DNA from: Neodontobutis hainanensis
Taxonomy: Eukaryota > Chordata > Actinopteri > Gobiiformes > Odontobutidae
DNA length: 64,000 nucleotides
Direction: 5' to 3'
Assembly: GCA_024349245.1 (NCBI GenBank)
Contig: JALDNG010000100.1
Coordinates: 836,501-900,500 of the forward strand
In this document: in pieces, positions 22,097-35,094 of the stretch
Position numbering within the stretch: position 1 is the first letter of the stretch
How the letters are laid out: each line of letters starts with the position of its first letter
The notes under the pieces: generated by a model
Told to the model about the DNA's origin: nothing
The model's database searches: none
The model's input: the letters and a program-made list of their open reading frames with translations, nothing else
Program-made: the position numbers and the translations under genes

Positions 22097-22756
22097 AAAT
22101 CATCATGAGGTAAAAAAAACACATTTTATTAGTCCAATTACTTGTGGTAAATGCAGATTAAATGTCACTATGTGTAAGAGAGAACGTGCACCTAAGCAAA
22201 AAAGAAGTGATAAAGGCAGAGAGTGTAACTGAGGATCAATGAGGCCCCAAGGCACAAATCACAAACCTTTCACTGAGAACAAACTGACTGAGCAGGTTGT
22301 GTGCATCTTTTACTTCTGCCTTTTCTTTTGTCTAATTGCCTCTTTTCAATTAAAGAGCCTTTTAACGTGCTGTAAAAGCTTGTCTGGCTGCTTTTTCTGG
22401 TGAAAGGGTTAGTCCCTGTTCTCACAAGTGGCTGGTGTCTGAATGTCAGCGCTGTGAGTAAAAGCTAAGCCATGACCCATGAAACTGGCTCGAAATGTGA
22501 TCTGTTCACAGTAAAAGCTGACTCTGACCTTGTCTCAACTGTTTACTCACTTTCTTACCGTCAGGGATTCCACACATTTTTCCACACTGATTTAAATTTA
22601 AAGGGATAGTTCAGTATTTTGTAAAAACTGAAAAAATATTGATTTTATTTATTTCTTTAGGACAGTGTACATTAAGCCAGAGCAGAGATGCTTGTACAAG
22701 ATTATAGTAGCTTAACATCTAATTTCCATCTGTAGTCCCATTATACTTTATTTTTT

Positions 22757-22872
22757 TTATGGTGGTAGAGGAAACCAAAGCAAACCTATGCAGACACGAA
22801 AGATGGATGGAAAACGAACAGAGGGCCTTCTTGCTGGAGGCAGGAGCGCTCACCACTCTGCCCCTGGGCCGC
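22757..22872 (-). repeat. tRNA-like teleost interspersed repeat, copy D (short)
   Basis: The reverse complement contains AGAGTGGTGAGCGCTCCTGC, CAGCAAGAAGGCCCTCTGTT and GTCTGCATAGGTTTGC. It is strongly diverged but in the family order. Confidence 0.6.
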
Positions 22873-23035
22873 CTAAAACTGGATCTGATTTGTACGAGTC
22901 GAATTTAAGATGTTCCTCACAGAGACTTGAGACTCAACTCTGACTTTTACCATAAGAACTCAAGTCTGAAATTGAATGTGACCAAATGTGACTTGACTTG
23001 GACCAAATGTGACTTGAGACTTGGACATGATGGAA
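22873..23035. repeat. GACTTGAGACT-rich repeat
   Basis: Short words such as GACTTGAGACTC, AACTCAAGTCTG and an imperfect double of ACCAAATGTGACTTGA recur here. This matches the style of a common fish repeat built from 'acttgagactcg'. No termini are visible. Confidence 0.4.
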
Positions 23036-26000
23036 GGGGGGGAGGTCTTGAGGGGGACGTGTATCATTTATTATAATGTTGTCTCTTGCAGAATCTATAA
23101 ATACTTTGTCCAATCCCGGTTCCTTTATTTGCACCTGTCTTTTTTCTGCTGTGTCCTTATCCGCTCCTCCCCAAACTGCTCCAAGACAAGGATCTCTGCC
23201 CAACACTCAGTCTCAGAAGAATGCAGGAAAAAGAACAGGGTCCTAGGACAGTGCCCAGAAAGCCGTTTAAAGCTGAGGTAGAGGCGTTAGGAGGTTAAAA
23301 TGTGGCTTGGCTGCAGAGTGCGATTGACAGATAAGTAGATTACTACCATTTAGAGAAAGGCAAGGAGTGGTTTACAGTCGACAGTTTCCTTCCAAGTTTA
23401 GTTTTGTGGTGTTTTGGCATAATCACGACAGAGTCCGTTGAGTGTTTTGTAATTTGCTGTTTACTGAATATGTCCCAGTCCAGATGGTGATGGCTATCTT
23501 TGTTGGTCAGTTGTTTGGTTTTCACTTTTTTTTTCTCTTTTGGTCCAGTCTCTTTAATCTTCTACAGGGCACTAAGGTTCACTTTCACTGTTTTGATGCT
23601 GAATAAATACACTTCTTAAAAAGTCAAGAGTCAAATTTTGTTCTTTTTTTGCCAAACTGCATCAGAAATTTAAGGTTGTAAACCAAAGTTACTTTTAAAA
23701 CCTAGAATAAGTGTTTGAAAACCTACATAATACATGATTTAAAACCGCATACAACATGAATGAATAGAAAAACTTTGATGCATAAAATAGAAACATTGAA
23801 GTATTTTGATGAGATAAAAGAGAAACTCCTTGTGATTGGTCACTTACACATAAATGGCTTATGTGTTTCTGTTGTCTGTAAACAGTTCTTAAATTTGCCA
23901 ATTGCCCTTTGGCCCAAAAAAGAATAATTGATGAAATAAAGAACATCTGGATTATTAGTGTAAGCTACATTTGCATTTTAGCAGAGAGTACATTATAGAA
24001 AACCCTAAACTAGTGAATGGGATACAATTATAACCTGAGAGCTTCCACCCAAATTCTTTGCAGGTATTTTCAGATGAATTCCTGCTAAGGACTGGATGAA
24101 CCACCTAATTTAGTCCAATCTGAGCATTGCCATGATGTTAACATTGGTTAAATGCAAAGCTTACTTTTTTGTCAAACCTAAAACATGCCCTTAACTTTCA
24201 GTGCTGCCACGCCATTGGTCCAAACCTGCCTTGGTTTGATGGAGATCACATTGATTTGAGAAGGACAATATACATTTCTGAGTGTTTCATTCTTAAATTG
24301 TGTGAAAATCCAACAACTGTGCAAGGTTATCAAAGACATTTGTCTATACTGAGCATTCTACACTTCTTGTTTGATGCTTAGCTGCATTTTGTTTCCTTGT
24401 ACTTTGTGATGGCAAAAAAAGTTTAATCTAATCTCATTATTTGGTGCCCCATCTTAAAACCAAAGTTCCATTTTTGTGTCATTGTGCTGGTGTATTTACT
24501 TTTCAGTTTTTATTTTTTTTTTACAGACCATGGCAACACATAAGTTTCAGTGACTCATTCTTTAAAAAAATCTTGGCTTCATAAAATCATATCATTGCGA
24601 ACAAAGACTTTTCACTCTGTAGATCTACTTTCCACTTCGAGCTAATCCCCCTCTTCTGCTGTTTCATCCACCCACTGTCTTTAAATTCCAGATCAACCCT
24701 AATGGACTGTAACTGTCCATATCTGTCTTGGTCAGAGGGCTTTAATTGGCTACAGATGCTGTGTATTGAGAGCATGTCTATAAAAGCATTAGCGAGAAAC
24801 ACCTACACAAATTCTGCATTGAGGCTTGGCCATAAAGAAGCATTGTGTCCTGATAAAGTACAAATGTACAGTATGTGAGCATTAAAACCAGGCTGAACAT
24901 AACGCACTCAGAGACATTTACAGACAGACATTAAAGAAAAGAATCATCTGAGAACGTTATCTTTTGTAATTTGACGACCTGTAGCGTCTGCAGTGGGAAC
25001 ACCAGCTCACAGTGTTGTTTGTTTGGTTTCTGTTCAAGTTGTGTAACCCTAACTCTAGTGCAGCAGGTGTTTACTTGACCAAGGTTTGAAATGTATTTCT
25101 GTGAAGTTGTATAGTCTAGTATGCAGCATTCAGGGACATAGAAACAATCTTGATGAATATTTTTACAATATCTATGGCTAAACACACATTTACTTCATAT
25201 AATATCTAAAGTCAACTAATCTATAACAAAACATAAATTCATAGGAAACTTTTTATTTATGTCTGTCACTTTTAAAAATAATATATGCAATATTAATGTT
25301 TCAAAAATAAATTAAGATCTAACGCAACATTCTGGCATATTGCAAGGTAGAAACGCTACAAACTGTTGTGTTAAAGTGGAGATAGACTTGCTGTTTAAAA
25401 ACACTTACACAAGCTCTTGGCATCACCACACTTAACTTTGACCAGCTTTTGGTGCAGTGCATCAAAAGTAAATGTGACGCATGTGTGAGGTGCAATATAT
25501 ACTGTACATACCACCACTGGCATCCAAGAATAACATCAAAGTTTCCCTTTAACAAGTAAAATCTTAAGAAAACTAAAAGCACAATAAAATACGCATCTAC
25601 ATAATGTGGCATTGCACAGTGATAACCCAGAACTAACCCAGAAGTAGTACTTTAGTGTCTTACATCGTGTGACAGCAGAATTGTGTCCTCTCGAGGAGTG
25701 GCTGAGTAACAGGCATTGTACACAGTTATTTGTGAACAAGTTCACTTGGCTCAACAGCAAGTATAAATCCGGCCTATGTAGACACTCTGTAGTCAGTCTT
25801 ATTCAGTGATGGAATAGACCTTCACTCAGTAGGATTTTACACTGCCATTAATTCAGTGTTGACATGCAGCCAAAAGGAGCATCCCTTCTAATTAAAAGAA
25901 AAAGTCACACACATTTAAGAGAGCATTGCATTCATTTTTTTGCAACTTATAACAACCCAAACATTTTTCTATTTCTTATTTACCGCAAACGTGTAAGCAT

Positions 26001-27235
26001 ACCAAGATGTTTTTCCTTAAGGTTATCATACCAGGATATCATACAGTATCTAACACTGTCCCATCCCTCGACTGAGCATTACAGTATTATGTGCTTTCTA
26101 AAATACTGATATTAACATTGCAATTTTGAAGTTTTGCAAGATAGCTTCTCTTTTCTCGGCTGTGTCATTGACAGATTGGATAAAAACCTCAAATGAAGAC
26201 ACAGAACCTGGACCTTTTCTCTTTCCAGAAGCTAGATTTCAGCTTTCACCAAAATCCAAGGAAGTAAAGCTTTAAAAATGTTCTTAAACAAAAGCAAATA
26301 CTACTGTTAACTATCACTCATTTTTGATGAGTCAGCTGTAGTGAAATCCAAACTCTTGAGGAATGCTTTTTAAACCTGTACATCCAGTAAACAACAACTT
26401 TTTGGACTAAAAGGGAAGCCACATTCCTAAAAGATCAGACTATGCAAATTTTTAAATTACCCTAACTATTTGTTGAGTCCATTCCAGCCTTACGAAGGAA
26501 AACTTGTTTTTAACTGGATGGAGTAATTTCTCACCACACAATACACTGCTGTTCATAAATAGATCATTTTTACTTGTCACAGAACTGTTATTCCAGAGAT
26601 ATTTGACTGTGCTGCAAAAGAATTCAGTCGACGAGCCTGTTGACTCGGTGGACACGCATGGACACATACAGCGATGCCTGAACACATGCCTCTGTCTGCA
26701 CATACATTCATCTGAGAAGTCAGTCAATAGATGTGGCCCTGACACAAAGCGGCCTGTGGCAGCTGCTTAAACCAACACGTCTGACTGGGCAAACGGGAGG
26801 AGCCGCCACACAGGTCGACTTCATCACAGAGCGAAGAATAACTCTTAACTTCAGCATGTATTTTTATTGTGTATTTTACAGTAGTAGTAGTAATAGGGTT
26901 CTGTTTTTGCTTTTTGTGTTGAAGGTGTATTTAAATGTATAATCGTCTCAGTCCTGTGGAAAATGTCTCATAGTGCTCTAAAACATGAAATTGTATGTAT
27001 CTGTGTTTTAAAACAATCTATGCAGAAGCACTGAGCCCTCTTCTACACAATTTCCGGTAGATTTATGGCAAAGAACCCCATTAGTACCCCTCTGTCTGTG
27101 CCTCATTTAAACAACAGGAAATACAGCACAAAAAGACCAACAATGTAAAAAAAAAAAGTTTAAGAAAAACACACACTTTGTGAAAAATAAACAGAAAAGC
27201 ACAAGGCAAATCAGCATAATATATCACAAATAAGC
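23036..27235. other. Long non-coding stretch
   Basis: No exon or RNA gene recognised. At about 24395-24437 CTTGTACTTTGTGATGGC, A-rich bases and TTTAATCTAATCTCAT resemble an L2-type LINE tail. Other frames look random. Confidence 0.45.
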
Positions 27236-27465
27236 CTTCTCATTCAAAGCCATTAATCAATGGAACAATCTCCCAGATACTCTGACCTCTGACCTGAGAG
27301 ACTCTCTCATAATAAAGTATTATTAGAAAACCAGTTATGTCAGCACTGATTATGTTTATGGCTAAGGCAAGCTAAATATGGTGAAAAGCATCTTTTCGTT
27401 TATTAGATTTATGGGTTTGCACATGGTCCCTGTCAAATAAATAATAAACTAAACTAAACTAATGT
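27236..27465 (+). pseudogene. LINE RT C-terminal remnant with AACTA tail
   Basis: The plus strand reads SFKAINQWNNLPDTLTSDLR, then DSLIIKYY, a stop and KTSY. This fits the pattern K-x-WN-LP-x-L-R-x-S-x-F-K of L2/Jockey-like RT ends. It is followed by an untranslated part ending in repeated AAACTAAACTAAACT, a typical LINE microsatellite tail. Confidence 0.6.
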
Positions 27466-29419
27466 GATTGTATTGTTCTTTTTATATATATATATATTTT
27501 TTGTACAATCAGTTGTCTAATTGTAATTGCTCTTTTTTAAAATATATAGTAAGACAGCAGACTTAATCCCTGTGTTGCAGTGTAGCCCTGGTCCAAATCT
27601 CTGCCACATTGTGTTTTGAAGTGAACAGCTGGTGAGGTTTTCCTGTAACAAAAACAAACATGAGTCATGCAGCAGAAAAAACTGGGTGAAAGGCAGGGGA
27701 ACACCTTCAGCAGGAAATGAACCTAAGAGATCACTCAGTGCATTTTTCACCTCAGAGCGTTCACATTGTAGATATTATAAATAAATGATTAGAACACAAA
27801 ACAGTTCAGTGGAAGTGCCCTTTGCTCTTCTTGACTGACATCGGGTGTGTGTGTGTTTCCCTCTCTTTATTAAAGTAAAAAGGTTGTATTTACTCTGGGC
27901 AGGTTTGCGGAGCACACGCCCTGTAGCAGACTCGCTCTGAACCAGCTGGTCTCACTGATGCAGCTCCCCAGGTTCTGAGGTCAAGTTCCTGGTGGCTCAT
28001 GGGAACGTCAGTGCTGGGAGGGTCAGTATAACTAATATAACTCATGTCAAAGGCTACTTTTGTCTTCCTTGTGCTATGTGTCTGTAAATGTAGATGGAGG
28101 TTATTAAAATATGACACAAATTCACATGGACCCATGAATGAACCGAGGGAAATGTCAGCACAAGCATCCGTTCATGTGTGAATTTAAGGAACGCTATATA
28201 CTGCGCCGGCTCAAAATCTTTACATTTGTAGAAATGTATTTAACTGGCACACACATATTCAGCGTGACACTTTTACCACAACAGTGTTTCAAACGTATTT
28301 GTCTGCATTACACATATTAGTCCAAAGACAGAGAAGACTTTTAATGCTGTCACACTACAATCTGAATGAAAGATTCTCTCCCACATGTTGCTGTGATTGG
28401 TCGTTTAGTGTTGCAGGTGTGGATTCAGCTCAGCAGGTGAGTGCAAACAAGGAGCAGCCCAGAGGGCTGTTACGCAAAGGAGTTTCCTACACGGAAGTCA
28501 GTTACCATGGTAATAAAACTTGTTCAAAACCAAAGCACCTTCTGGAACCAGATAATTCCGTTTGCTCAAGTTGCTCAAACTAAACCTGTATCAAAACCTA
28601 AACCGGTTCGAGCAGGCCTCAGGTCCTCACGAGGATAGACAAACACACAAAAAATGAAACAAGAGGGGAGGGGACAAATTACATAATCCTCAATTTGCAT
28701 GTAACATTTTGTTCATATTTAAATGATTTTACAGATCGAAAATATAAAAAAAAACAGCAACAGACCCAAGCCTAAAAAATGTGTCATATTTCTCACTGCT
28801 GTTGGTGATAAATAGATTTCTCAAATACAGTGTGTTGTGTTTGGGCAATAAAGTTTAAAAAATCTTTGTCTGGGTCAAGATGTTTGTGTCTTTTCTTTAG
28901 ATAGTTTTGGAGTTTGTATAAAGACAGACCCTAAACTTGAAGAAAGTTATTTGTTTGAGTTTTACTTTGGGAGGTCTCCGTCGGTCTGAGACATGACATC
29001 TCTTATCCCCTGTCAGTCATCACACATTCCTTCTCTCTCCTCCTCCTCCTCCTCCTCCTTACATTTTAACATTAAAACTAAAACAGACCAGTCTTTTTCA
29101 GAAATCAACAAGTTCCAAGTTATTTTTTATGCCTCATATTGCACCAAGACTGACTCTATATCATTACATTTTAAATACACACTAATATACTCTCCATGAG
29201 GTAATGCTATTGTAGAATTTTAAAGTTTCTGACCAGATTTAATAAAGCATAAAATAGCTCTGAAACTGTCAAAATACAATGGAGGAATAATTCACACAGT
29301 TGGATTTATGAGGCTTTCACTCACAATTAAAACAGAGCATCAGTCACAGTGAGATAACTCTTGAATTTATTAAGCTCCTGGTAGACTTTGAGAAAGTGGA
29401 GAAGCAAAAGTATCACACA
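27466..29419. other. Non-coding stretch with simple repeats
   Basis: Contains a TA run at about 27483-27498, a GT run near 27846-27858 and a TCC run at about 29036-29060. No gene or transposon was recognised. Confidence 0.5.
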
Positions 29420-30381
29420 AGTAAAACTGTGTATTGCCACCTTTAACATCAATGAATGACAGCTTGAAGTCTTTTGTGGTAGTTGTGGATGAGGCTATTT
29501 TCTCAGATAAAACTGTCCATTCTTCTTGGCAAAAATCCACCAGTTCCTGTAAATTTTTGTTGATTGTTGTGTCCCAAAAAAAAAAAAAAACATCAATAAT
29601 CCACCTCCATGTTTAGGCCTTGTTGACTCCTCTCCAAATTTAACATTTATTGTGGTTGTGGCCAAAATTTTTGTCTCATCACTGCATATCACTTTTTTCC
29701 AGACATTTTGAAGCTTGTCTCTGAGTTGTTTGGCGTATTGCAAGTTTTTTGTGGGTTTTTATTTGCATCCCGAACCATTTTACTGGCAGTTGTGGTTAGA
29801 ATTTTTGTTGGTCTACCTGACCTTGGTTTGGTCTCAACAGAATCCCTCATTTTTAACACTGCTGATTAGCATTGTAAGTTCCTTGGATATCTTTTTTATG
29901 TCCCCTTTCATGTTTTATACAGTTCAATTACCTTTTCCCACAGATCCTTTGACAATTCTTTTGCTTTTCCAATGACTCAGACAGAAACGTCAGTGCAGCA
30001 CTGAATAAAAGATGCAAGGGTCAGGAGCCCAGAAACTCACTGACCTTTTATTCACACACACTGATTACAAACAAACACATCACAGGTGAGGACGGTTACC
30101 TTTACCTTTAATCATTCAAACCTGTTTGTGTCACTTGTGTGCATGTTATTAGGCCAAATTCACCAGGGTATGTAAACTTGTTATCATGGTCATTCGGGTA
30201 GTTTCTGTTGAAATTATAATTTAAAAAGAATAAACACAATTGTTTGACAATAAATTGCTTCACCCAACCACGAACTATGAGTAAAAGAAAGGTTTTTGTG
30301 TTATTATTTATATTCTCTGAAAAATGGCCAAACAAATTACAAATTCTGACAGGGTAATGTAAACTTATGAGCGAAACTGTA
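29420..30381 (-). mobile_element. Tc1-like transposon remnant, transposase broken, one end lost
   Basis: On the minus strand the element begins near 30381 (ACAGTTTCGCTCATAAGTTT). The transposase begins near 29975 with segments close to KAKELSKDLWEKV and ends around WKKVICSDETKILATT, then GEESTRPKHGGGLLM (29743-29580). SDETK holds the second catalytic aspartate of the Tc1 DDE fold, and KHGGG is the usual downstream block. Poly-A/T expansion near 29577-29592 and several stops break the frame. The inverse of the 5' terminal repeat is not found at the 29.4-kb side, so that end is truncated. Confidence 0.8.
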
Positions 30382-31145
30382 TGTTAGCAGTGTTCATTCT
30401 GAAGTCTGACATCAGCAGGAAGAAAAGACCTGCAGAATCTCTCCTTCACACACCGAGGTTGAAGCAGTCTGTCACTTAAGCTGCTGTCCAGGGCTGTCCT
30501 GCAGGGGTTGAGACTCATGGTCCAGCATAGATGACATAGACAGTTTTTCCAGGACCTTTCTGTCACCCACCTGTCCAGAGGACAGTCCAGGACAGAGCTG
30601 GACTACCTGGTGACCTTGTCCAGCTTTCACCCTTTCTCTTTCATTGATGCTGCCGCTCCAGCAGACCACACGGTAGGATGGCTGATTCCACCACAGAGTC
30701 ATACAAAGTCTTCAGGAATGTTCCCTTCACTCCAAAGGTCTGCTGTTTCCTCAGGAGGTAGAGCCTGCTCAGGCCCTTCCTGTACAGTTTGGCTGGGATA
30801 TTAGTCTAGTTCAGTTTATTGTTCTGGTGAACATCAAGGTACTTATAAGAGTCCACTCTCTCAATGTTCCGTCGGCAAAAATCCACCACCTTCTCCTTGG
30901 TTTTCGTCGCGTTGCTCAGGAGATTGTTTTGCTGGGAACAGTCCACAAAGTAATTTAGTCAAAGTGTACCGAATACAGCTGTGTTATGACAAAAGTCTGC
31001 GGTGTAGAGGGTTAAGAGGAAGAGGGCCAGGACAGTCCCCTGGGGGCACCTGACCTACAGAAAAGCAGATCAGTCCCTGGCTTTGTGAGGTAGTCCAGGA
31101 CCCACACTGCCAGAAGATGGTCCACACGAGGTCCATAAATCAAAA
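30382..31145 (-). pseudogene. Rex1/CR1-L2-type LINE reverse transcriptase fragment
   Basis: The minus strand shows, in shifting frames, AGAPRGLSWPS (RT block B region), TKTKEKVVDFC, VDSYKYLDVHQNNKLN, YRKGLSRLYLLRKQQTFGVK, LKTLYDSVVESAI, then CWSGSINERERVKAG, KVLEKLSMSSMLDHESQPLQ and FCRSFLPADVRLQNEHC near the 3' end at 30384. This order is the fingers-to-thumb part and C-terminus of a fish Rex1-like LINE. Many frameshifts are present. It lies directly against the Tc1 end. Confidence 0.8.
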
Positions 31146-32389
31146 ACAGGATCCTAAATAAATATTATCATAGTTTTAAGTTCTCAATACAATATATGGA
31201 CACAAGTCTAAAGAAAAAGTCAGGCACTTATTAAACACACATAATCCCACTATAACCACGTATAAACACAATCTGCTCAGTCTTTACTTTTTTACCAGGA
31301 GGATGTCATGCTGATGACAGAGGAGCATCCTGTAGGAAAAACATTTGCATAAATGGCACTCCAAGAGTGGGTCTAATGTGGGTCTATAGTGAGACTGCAT
31401 AGAGTGTAGAAGCCTTGTACTCTTCGCAGCCTACTTGTTGCACATTTCTTCAGTCATAGATATTGGCGCATTGAGCAAACTGACTGGTTTTCCAAAGCCA
31501 TAGGACATTTGTGTGAGGGGTGGAAGAAACAAAATGTATATATTTAAAGTGTATTTGAATAAAAAAAACACTATACAATAAAGTGACACTGAAAGATTAT
31601 CTAAACTGATGAAAGCTCTTTGTATAGCCTCAACCTTCTTCAGTCTCTCTTTATGTGTGAGCCTCTCCACTACTTCCTACTTCCTTTCCTTAAACCCTCA
31701 AGTTAATAATGGCCCCTCTCTCTGTTTGTTTGCTCCAGTTTGCACCTGTCTTTATTAATTGTGTCTGTGCATGCTCCCCTTTCTTTTCATTGAGCCTGCA
31801 TTCATCTCTTTTTATTAGATATAACTCCGTCAACAAAGGTAATTAATTTTCCGAACAGAAGACCGTGACAAAAACACTGTCCCAATTACTGCCTGTTGAT
31901 AAGATGAATGCTGTTTGCTATTGGAGGCTGGTATTGTTGGCTCACGTCCCTTTCAGCTAAAATTATTGCGCAGCTCTTTTGTACGAGATGTGTTCGGATG
32001 TCACTGGAGAGAATGGGGAATTTAACTGTGCTAACAAATGTAATCCACTTCATATAATATGGAACGCAGCTTGCAATTTGGTCAGGATTTAGTTTGTCAG
32101 TGGGGCTTTTGTCTAACTGTTTAAGCTTGTCTTGCCTTACTGTGTGCGGCAACAGCAGTAAAATCCAGTCATGAAAATAACGTAGTAATTTATATTTATC
32201 TGACAAGAGACTAAACAAAAACAAAAGTGGTCTCAAAAGACTGTTAGATGAGAAGAGAGCCTTTGATCCCGTTTGGACAGAGCTGATGAACGAGGCTATA
32301 TAAATAATGAAGATTGTCAATGTCAAACATTGTTTTAGACATGTTTAAAAGGCAAGATGAATTCATAACATTAAATTAACAGAGGGTTT
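31146..32389. other. Non-coding stretch, nothing firmly identified
   Basis: The 146-codon minus-strand frame within 31886-32326 has no recognisable domain or splice borders and is probably chance in AT-rich DNA. No repeat ends were seen. Confidence 0.45.
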
Positions 32390-32905
32390 AACAGAGGCTC
32401 TGGGGAGATGAAGGTACTTGGTGAGGAGGAGAATCTTATACTGGATGTGATATTTAATGGGAAACCAATGTAGATGGATGAGTGTGGGAGTAATGTGTTG
32501 CCAAGGTCTGGACAGGACTCCATGACATTAGTCCAGATATGAGGTTATGAAGGAGTGTATGAGATGTTGACCAGATCTCTAACCTTCTGAAGCAAGTGGT
32601 CTGGTGGCCACAACCATAAGCTCTGTTTTGTTATTGGTGAATTATACAAAGTTGGATGTAAGCCAAGTTAAGAGGTCAGAGAATCAGTGGGAAAGGGACT
32701 GAGGGCTTAGTGGAAATGTATTATCGGCGTATAAGTGGAAATTAAGTGTATGTTTACGTATTATCTGTCTAAGTGGGAGCATGTTTATGATGGTCAGGGG
32801 ACTGACCCTTGTGGTACATCATGATAAACTGGATGATTGTTAGCAGGATCTGTTGATTGAAATGAACTATTGTCTGTCAGAGAGATCAATAGGAAAGGGT
32901 CTACG
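32390..32905 (-). pseudogene. L2-type LINE reverse transcriptase fragment with degraded YADD box
   Basis: On the minus strand the segment reads NNHPVYHDVPQGSVP (RT block with PQGS), then LRQIIRKHTLNFHLYADNTF, where the catalytic YADD has become YADN. Next come KTELMVVATRPLLQKVRDL-like coding in broken frames, and finally LHWFPIKYHIQYKILLLTKY near 32400-32470. The blocks are in the correct order for a LINE RT. The piece ends abruptly where a plus-strand LINE piece begins. Confidence 0.8.
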
Positions 32906-33130
32906 ATACAAGCAACCAAAATTTGTTTCCTCCGCAGCATGGCTGGGTGTTCCCTCAGGAACAGAGTGAGGAGCTCAGTCACTTGGGATGAGCTCAGGGA
33001 AATGCCACTGCTTCTCCACATCGAAAGGAACCAACTAGCTAAAGCTCATCTGTCGCACAAGGAGGTGGGCCTCGGTCCCACTCAGAAAACATTGGAAGGA
33101 CTATTCCTCTGTGCTATCCACCTGTTTATT
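32906..33130 (+). pseudogene. LINE RT C-terminal fragment, opposite orientation to its neighbour
   Basis: The plus strand reads FLRSMAGCSLRNRVRSSVTW, then DELREMPLLLHIERNQL. This closely follows a very common fish LINE C-terminal pattern (RVAGLSLRDRVRSS...LLLHIERSQLR). The downstream part, KEVGLGPTQ, is diverged. It abuts the minus-strand RT fragment head to head at about 32905. Confidence 0.75.
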
Positions 33131-33285
33131 CTTCCAGATAAGATGGCGTAAATGTATAGGGAAAGGATGGTTTCAGTAAAGATTAGATAGAGGAGATGGA
33201 TAAATGGGATTAGTTCCAAGAAGCCTGGCTCCCGTAGAGAATGACTGAAAAAAGTGACTTCTTTTCACAAATAAGTCAAAAAGGT

Positions 33286-33625
33286 GCCTCACAGCAAGAA
33301 GGTTGTGAGTTCAAAACCCGGCCGACTCAAACATTCTCGGCCGACATCGGTCTTTCTGTGAGGAGTCTGCATGTCCTCCATGTGTTACCGTGGGTTCTCT
33401 CCGGGTACTCCGGCTTCCTCCCACCGTCCAAATACATGCATGTACAGGTTAATCGGCAACCCTAAAGTGTCCCTAGTGAGTGAATGGTTGTCCGTCTCTA
33501 TATGTCAGCCCTGCGATTAACTGGCCACTGTCCAGGGTGTACCCCGCCTAAGGCCCAAAGCTGCTGGGATAGGCTCCGGTCACATGCGACCCCTAACGGG
33601 ACTAAGCGGTAGAAAGTGGACACTC
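33286..33625 (+). repeat. tRNA-like teleost interspersed repeat, copy B (best preserved)
   Basis: Begins GCCTCACAGCAAGAAGGTTG with a B-box-like GTTCAAAACCCGG. It carries CTCTCCGGGTACTCCGGCTT, GTTAATCGGCAACCCTAAAG, ATATGTCAGCCCTGCGATTA, GTCCAGGGTGTACCCCGCCT and GCTGGGATAGGCTCCGGTCA. It ends GACTAAGCGGTAGAAAGTGG. The A-box end is missing, and an extra GACTCAAACATTC separates the B box from the body. Confidence 0.8.
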
Positions 33626-34239
33626 TGGGACACTCCGCTGAAGACCTAAATATTTATTCTGTAATCTGTAACTTGGAAAATAGGCTGTAATAATAGCTCA
33701 ATTTGTTACATTAATATATGATGCCAACATGTTACCCCATGACAAAAGACTAGCACTTAGGCTGCCCTGTTTTTGTCCTACACCATTTGTGACATTTTTG
33801 AAGCTATTATGAGTTTCTCTGCTGTTTGCTTCTTTTTTCCACTGTCTCCGCCTCTTTTTCTTCGCCTGTCTTTACATATTTTATGATTTCGGTGCGGTCC
33901 AGGATAATAATTACACAGTCGTGTCACGTGGAATGCCCCAGAGACCTGCTGGAGATGTGGCCTGCTTTGTACTTGTTAAAAATTGAAGACATCCTTTACA
34001 GTGATGATGCATTAAGAGACTAGAGCTGAAGAACAACTGATGCTTAGTCATGAGCAAACATTGTGCTGTGTGTTCTTGTGGTTAACATCAAACAAATCTG
34101 CTTCAAAAATGATGAGCGTCTGGACACAAATTGCGTTTACTTTTTCTGATCTAAACTTAGTAAAAGTAGCCTTTAGGAGACATCTATAATGGCTGTCTAT
34201 TGTAAAAGAAATTAAATTAACACAAGATTTGTTTTATGG
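33626..34239. other. Non-coding stretch, nothing identified
   Basis: No feature recognised; the frame at 33826-34023 has no protein resemblance. Confidence 0.4.
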
Positions 34240-34440
34240 AGCTAATCCTTTCAGCTATTTAATGCCTAAAACTTGTTAAAAAGACACTAATTTACTTATT
34301 CTCAAACTATATCCCATTTACACATACATCCTCCAGACTATTATAACTATGGGACAATCTTCCTTCTCATATACTACAACAAGAAATTGGAACTCTACTC
34401 AATCAATATTGATGATTTCATTTGTGTATATATTTTATTG
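34240..34440 (+). pseudogene. LINE RT C-terminal remnant
   Basis: After a stop the plus strand reads LWDNLPSHILQQEIGTLLNQ, which fits the KLWNSLP-H-R pattern at the end of L2/Jockey-like RTs. The upstream part is AT-rich and stop-rich. Boundaries are approximate. Confidence 0.5.
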
Positions 34441-34688
34441 GATACTCTTATTTATAAATTGATAATTGTGTATTTGTAATGGGGATTCTTACTGATGAAA
34501 TTAAGTGATGAACTGTTAACTGTTGATATTCGTGAACAGAAGTGCTCATGATGAATTGAGAGGGTATTGTTATTTTTGAAATGTGTATATCAAATCTAAA
34601 TCTAGTGTGAAGGACATTTTTCTAATTATGATTAATGTTTTCTTGTATTGTTCTTGTTAAATACAGAATAAAACAATTAAAGGACAGA

Positions 34689-34815
34689 CCACCACAAGAT
34701 CTCTTTCTTCTCCACTGTAATAAGACTCTACAATCAATCAGTCTGTGGAAGAGAAAGGTAATTAAAAAAGATTTTTTCTCTTTGGGGGTAAATAAAGTTA
34801 TTTTGAATTTGAATT
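34689..34815 (+). repeat. Rex1-like LINE 3' end
   Basis: Reads TDHHKISFFSTVIRLYNQSV, matching LINE C-termini that end in ...IRLYNQS. The untranslated tail with CTTTGGGGGTAAATAAAGTT and ATTTTGAATTTGAATT follows, as in many fish LINEs. Confidence 0.65.
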
Positions 34816-35094
34816 AAATACCCCAGGCTGGTGAAACGGGGCTTAGTTTCCCTAAACTCCCTTTTACCAGATTTTATTTTAAATGGTGCAATACAACTCC
34901 GAATAACTTTAAACTTGGTGAAGTTTAGCTTTAATCTAAGTTTGAATTAAAGCTTGTCGGTGCAACTGACTATTGCTTTAATAAAGCCCCTGCCAAGTAT
35001 CATTGAGCTTTTTCAGTGTCTCAAAAATGCACTTTAAATACAAAAACATATAGCCTACAGCCTGCTGACACTGAGTCTTCTCTACACACTTCCA

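Noticed and set aside
31886..32326. 146-codon minus-strand open frame
   Set aside because: No domain, no splice borders, hydrophobic AT-driven composition; likely chance.
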